Shown here: positions 7,530 to 10,715 of the stretch, piece after piece
Numbering within the stretch: the stretch's first letter is position 1
How the letters are laid out: each line of letters starts with the position of its first letter
Assembly (NCBI GenBank): GCA_013153575.1
Contig: JAADEE010000091.1
Location: 1 to 10,715, forward strand
From: Chlorobiota bacterium
GTDB taxonomy: Bacteria; Bacteroidota; Bacteroidia; Bacteroidales; JAADGE01
DNA length: 10,715 nt
Direction: 5' to 3'
Program-made: the position numbers and the translations under genes
The notes under the pieces: generated by a model
The model's database searches: none
Told to the model about the DNA's origin: nothing
What the model saw: the letters and a program-made list of their open reading frames with translations, nothing else

Positions 7530-7919
7530 ATGCAAGTAATAAAAATAGAAGGTACAGACGATACTCCTCAGGTAACATTAGACGCAAATCCTGAAAATCC
7601 ACTCATGGAAATCTCCGGAAGATCTCTTCCTGAAGATGTTGTAGCATTCTACGATCCAATATTAGAATGGTTGGACGAATACGCTGAAAACCCTTTAGAA
7701 AAAACTGTATTAAACATAAAACTAGAATATTTTAATACAGCATCATCAAAATTACTATTAGACATACTTTTAAAACTAGAAGATATGTATGATGCCGGGC
7801 ACGACGTACTCGTTCGATGGCATTACCCTGATGATGACGAAGATATGGAAGAAGCAGGAGAAGAATACGAAGACATTGTTGAAGTTCCTTTTGAACAAGT
7901 TAGTTATACATTCGAATAA
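7530..7919 (+). CDS. siaC: SiaC-family regulatory phosphoprotein (DUF1987)
   Basis: This 129-residue acidic soluble protein matches SiaC (DUF1987), a partner-switch protein with a fold like anti-sigma-factor antagonists (STAS-like). The key segment LEYFNTASSKLLLDIL carries Thr70, which lines up with the threonine phosphorylated in P. aeruginosa SiaC (reported as Thr68). The nearby serines 72 and 73 are secondary candidates. The N-terminal TPQVTLDANPENPLMEISGRSLPEDVVAFY and the acidic RWHYPDDDEDMEEAGE are typical of the family. Unphosphorylated SiaC activates the diguanylate cyclase SiaD in P. aeruginosa, but no GGDEF gene is present in this window. SiaC follows SiaB by 9 bases and lies 67 bases before a TerB-ABC transporter gene. 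The start is fixed by the short gap and the family N-terminus. Confidence 0.92.
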   Translation: MQVIKIEGTDDTPQVTLDANPENPLMEISGRSLPEDVVAFYDPILEWLDEYAENPLEKTVLNIKLEYFNTASSKLLLDILLKLEDMYDAGHDVLVRWHYPDDDEDMEEAGEEYEDIVEVPFEQVSYTFE

Positions 7920-7959
7920 AAAATATTTTGGTTTTCAATTAATGTAACAGTCTCTTTTT

Positions 7960-7967
7960 CAACTTTG
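7960..7967 (+). promoter_or_regulatory. Possible -7 element before the TerB-ABC gene
   Basis: CAACTTTG differs from the Bacteroidota TAnnTTTG consensus only at its first base and continues as CTTTGCA, a common form of this element in the phylum. It lies 19 bases before the ATG. A good -33 box is missing: the nearest TTTG (7927-7930) is 29 bases upstream, too far. The 67-base gap also holds no convincing terminator, only the palindrome AAAATATTTT (7920-7929), so read-through from the Sia-like genes is also possible. Confidence 0.3.
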
Positions 7968-7986
7968 CATTTTTAATACTTAAAAA

Positions 7987-10715
7987 ATGAGTGAAGAAAT
8001 ATTAAAAGCGTTGATGCAACTTTTTGCAATAATTGTTAAACAAGACGAAGGTGTTGTTCAACAAGAAGAAAAATTTGTGCAAACATTCTTAGCATCACAA
8101 CTAAGCAAATCCAAAGTAAACGAATACATGGATTTGTTTAATCAAAACACCAAAAAAGAAGAAAAGAAAAGACAAAGAGCTGAGAAAAAAAGAAAACCAA
8201 CAGATGCCGGACAAGTAAAAATGGTTGATTCGGTTAGAGTTATGGGTATTTGTCGAAAAATCAACAAAACTCTAAACCATCAACAAAAAGCAATTGTTCT
8301 TGCTCGTTTATTTGAATTGGTAAACACAGAAAAAAACCTTTCTGAACAAAGAATGGAAATTATTTCTGTAGTTGCTGATGCATTTAATTTATCAAGTCAA
8401 GAATACGAAGACATTAAAAACTTTGTAATTAAAGACGATTACAGAGAACTTGATTCTCCGGCAATTTTAATAATAAACGATAAAGAACACAAACACGAAA
8501 ATGCTCAGCACATACACTCTGACAGCTTACATGGAAGTGTTATTATTCTTCATGTAAAAAGTGCTGACCTATTTTTCCTTAAATACACAGGAAAACAAGA
8601 CGTATTCCTTAACAGTACATCAGTTTACAATAATAGAATATACCTTTTTGCACCCGGTAGTGTTATAAAACTTCCAAAAGGAAAGCCTATTCATTATAGT
8701 GATGTTGTTGCTACATTTATGCAAGACTTAGAAATATCAAGGCTTTCATTTATAGTAAACAATGTTCAATATAAATTCAAAACAGGAGATATTGGTATAC
8801 GAGATATTAACTTCTCAGTTGACCATGGTAAACTTGTTGGAATAATGGGAGCAAGTGGTTCCGGAAAAACAACAATGGTAAATACCCTTTCGGGAAACAC
8901 AAAACCATCAAAAGGAACCGTTAAAATAAATGGTATAGACCTTCATAATAACAATGGAGAACTAGAAGGTGTTATTGGGTACATTCCACAAGACGACCTG
9001 CTAATTGAAGAACTTACAGTTTTCCAAAACTTATATTACAATGCAAAACTTTGTTTTAAAGATAAAAATGAAGAAGAATTAAACGCACTTGTAACAAAAA
9101 CATTAAAGGATTTAGGATTATACGAAAAGAAAGACTTGAAGGTTGGTAATCCTATGAACAAAACAATTAGTGGAGGACAAAGAAAAAGACTTAACATTGC
9201 ACTTGAACTTATCAGAGAACCATCAATTCTTTTTGTTGATGAACCAACATCAGGTTTATCTTCAAGAGACTCTGAAAATGTAATGGAACTTTTAAGTGAA
9301 CTTACCCAAAAAGGAAAGTTAATATTTGTTGTAATCCACCAACCATCATCCGACATCTATAAAATGTTCGATAGAATGTTAATACTTGACAATGGTGGTT
9401 ATTTAGTATATTATGGAAATCCTATTGAAGCTGTAGTTCATTTTAAAACAATTGACAATCAGATAAATGCAGATGTAGGAGAATGTAGTGTTTGTGGTAA
9501 TGTTACACCTGAGCTTATTTTTGATATAATTGAAGCCGAAGTTGTAGATGAATTTGGGCAATATACTGAAGAACGAAAAATATCACCGGAAGAATGGCAA
9601 AAGCATTTTCTTGAAAAAGTTCAAGTTGAAGAAATTGAAGAAATAGATGATGAACCACCGGCAACACTAAACATTCCAAATTGGTTTAATCAATTTAAAA
9701 TATTTTTAACAAGAGATTTACTTTCAAAAATCAGTAATACACAATATATTGTTTTAAACCTTTTAGAAGCACCATTGCTTGGATTTATTTTAGCATTCTT
9801 AATTAGATATATAGCTGATCCAACCTCATCAACATACATATTCTTTGACAATGAAAATATACCTCCATATATTTTTATGAGTATTGTTGTTGCTTTATTT
9901 TTAGGATTAACAGTTAGTGCCGAAGAAATTTTTAGAGATAGAAAAATCCTTAAACGTGAAAAATTCTTGCACTTAAGCAGATCATCATACCTTTTAGCAA
10001 AAATTGTAATTTTAACCTTCATTTCTGCAATACAAGCAATACTTTTTGTTTTAATAGGAAATACAATTTTGGGTATTCAAGGAATGTATTTTGAATACTG
10101 GTTAGTACTTTTCTCTGTATTTGTTTTTGCAAATATGATGGGACTAAACATCTCATCAGCATTTAATTCAGCAGTAACAATATACATACTTATTCCTTTA
10201 CTAATGATACCACAAATGTCATTAGGTGGTGCAATGTTTAGTTTTAGTAAACTTAACAGAGTAATTGGTAGTGTTGATAAAGTTCCATTAATTGCCGATT
10301 TTATGGCATCACGTTGGGCATACGAAGCATTAATGGTAAAACAATTTAAAGACAACAAATTTGAAAGTCAATATTTTGTTTACAATAAAGTTAAAAGTAC
10401 AGCAAACTTTAAACAAGATAAATTAATTCCAAAACTATCAGAAAGTATTGAATCCTTTGAAATTTTACAAGATGAAATAGAAGATAAAGTTGGAAATAAA
10501 GATTCAATTGTCGAAATCCAAAAAATGGAACTTGCTCTTTTAAGAAATGAAATAAGAAAAGAGAACCATGAGATAATTAAAGAAGTTAACCAACTAAAAA
10601 AATACAAAGCTGGAAAAGGAGTAAAAAAAATAAATTTTGATGTATCAATTGGTGATTTTGATGTACTAAGAGCACCGGAATCAGAAGTAAAAGAAAAATT
10701 AATAATCCCGGAAAG
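7987..10715 (+). CDS. TerB-like domain / ABCG-type ABC transporter fusion (3' end outside window)
   Basis: The frame is open from the ATG at 7987 to the window edge (909 codons), so the C-terminus is missing. Residues 1-155 are helical and TerB-like (FAIIVKQDEGVVQQEEKFV; RLFELVNTEKNLSEQRMEII) around a very basic linker (55-70). Residues about 159-255 are a beta-rich segment, possibly a degenerate FHA-like domain, starting with a histidine cluster. The nucleotide-binding domain follows: Walker A GASGSGKT (288-295), Q-loop Gln335, signature ISGGQRKR (394-401), Walker B ILFVDE (414-419), H-loop His451 in IHQPSSD. A CSVC pair (500-503) precedes an ABC2-type membrane domain with TM helices near 588-609, 628-645, 672-692, 704-725 and 728-748 and RWAYEAL (776-782). 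The NBD-before-TMD order and the IHQPSSD motif are ABCG-like, suggesting an exporter working as a dimer. The last TM should lie beyond the window after a long charged region (about 749-909). The substrate is unknown. Confidence 0.88.
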   Translation, partial: MSEEILKALMQLFAIIVKQDEGVVQQEEKFVQTFLASQLSKSKVNEYMDLFNQNTKKEEKKRQRAEKKRKPTDAGQVKMVDSVRVMGICRKINKTLNHQQKAIVLARLFELVNTEKNLSEQRMEIISVVADAFNLSSQEYEDIKNFVIKDDYRELDSPAILIINDKEHKHENAQHIHSDSLHGSVIILHVKSADLFFLKYTGKQDVFLNSTSVYNNRIYLFAPGSVIKLPKGKPIHYSDVVATFMQDLEISRLSFIVNNVQYKFKTGDIGIRDINFSVDHGKLVGIMGASGSGKTTMVNTLSGNTKPSKGTVKINGIDLHNNNGELEGVIGYIPQDDLLIEELTVFQNLYYNAKLCFKDKNEEELNALVTKTLKDLGLYEKKDLKVGNPMNKTISGGQRKRLNIALELIREPSILFVDEPTSGLSSRDSENVMELLSELTQKGKLIFVVIHQPSSDIYKMFDRMLILDNGGYLVYYGNPIEAVVHFKTIDNQINADVGECSVCGNVTPELIFDIIEAEVVDEFGQYTEERKISPEEWQKHFLEKVQVEEIEEIDDEPPATLNIPNWFNQFKIFLTRDLLSKISNTQYIVLNLLEAPLLGFILAFLIRYIADPTSSTYIFFDNENIPPYIFMSIVVALFLGLTVSAEEIFRDRKILKREKFLHLSRSSYLLAKIVILTFISAIQAILFVLIGNTILGIQGMYFEYWLVLFSVFVFANMMGLNISSAFNSAVTIYILIPLLMIPQMSLGGAMFSFSKLNRVIGSVDKVPLIADFMASRWAYEALMVKQFKDNKFESQYFVYNKVKSTANFKQDKLIPKLSESIESFEILQDEIEDKVGNKDSIVEIQKMELALLRNEIRKENHEIIKEVNQLKKYKAGKGVKKINFDVSIGDFDVLRAPESEVKEKLIIPE

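Noticed and set aside
9036..10607. Several minus-strand open frames (75-110 residues) opposite the transporter
   Set aside because: All are antisense to the ABC signature, Walker B, TM helices or charged loop of the plus-strand gene and show no family features.
1..10715. CRISPR array, insertion sequence, phage genes, tRNA or rRNA
   Set aside because: No regular direct repeats, transposase or integrase motifs, terminal inverted repeats or tRNA-like cloverleaf were seen on either strand. Base composition looks even along the window, so there is no sign of recent transfer.

Overview
The window looks like chromosome of an AT-rich member of the Bacteroidota, probably order Bacteroidales or a close relative. 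The reasons are the very low G+C by eye, A-rich leaders without clear Shine-Dalgarno sequences, candidate promoters of the TTTG / TAnnTTTG type, and gene families typical of that phylum: a Bacteroidota-style DNA polymerase III delta' subunit, GAF/PAS/SpoIIE sensors with the KNKDITESINYAHRIQ linker, and SiaB/SiaC proteins. This assignment is inferred from sequence style; no taxonomic marker gene is present.

Layout. Positions 1-162 hold no supported gene. A delta' (holB-like) gene lies on the minus strand (163-1311). Everything after it is on the plus strand. A short divergent gap with back-to-back candidate promoters leads into a cation-dependent class I O-methyltransferase (1377-2003). After a 196-base gap comes the main block: a membrane sensor with HAMP-like, GAF and PAS-like regions but no visible output domain (2200-4281); a two-TM GAF-PAS-PAS-SpoIIE protein phosphatase (4328-6934); a SiaB-type kinase (6945-7520); and a SiaC-type phosphoprotein (7530-7919). 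The last three are separated by only 9-10 bases and are surely co-transcribed. After 67 bases an ABCG-like ABC transporter begins (7987 to beyond the window end), with a TerB-like N-terminal region.

How the genes may work together. By analogy with Pseudomonas aeruginosa SiaA/SiaB/SiaC, the SpoIIE phosphatase and SiaB kinase should set the phosphorylation state of SiaC on a threonine (Thr70 here), with signals entering through the phosphatase's GAF and PAS domains. The upstream sensor carries a closely related GAF domain and no output of its own, so it may feed the same switch. The usual SiaC target, the diguanylate cyclase SiaD, is not in the window. The next gene is instead the TerB-ABC transporter, so the output of the switch is open. 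Control of that transporter by the switch is a hypothesis from gene order only.
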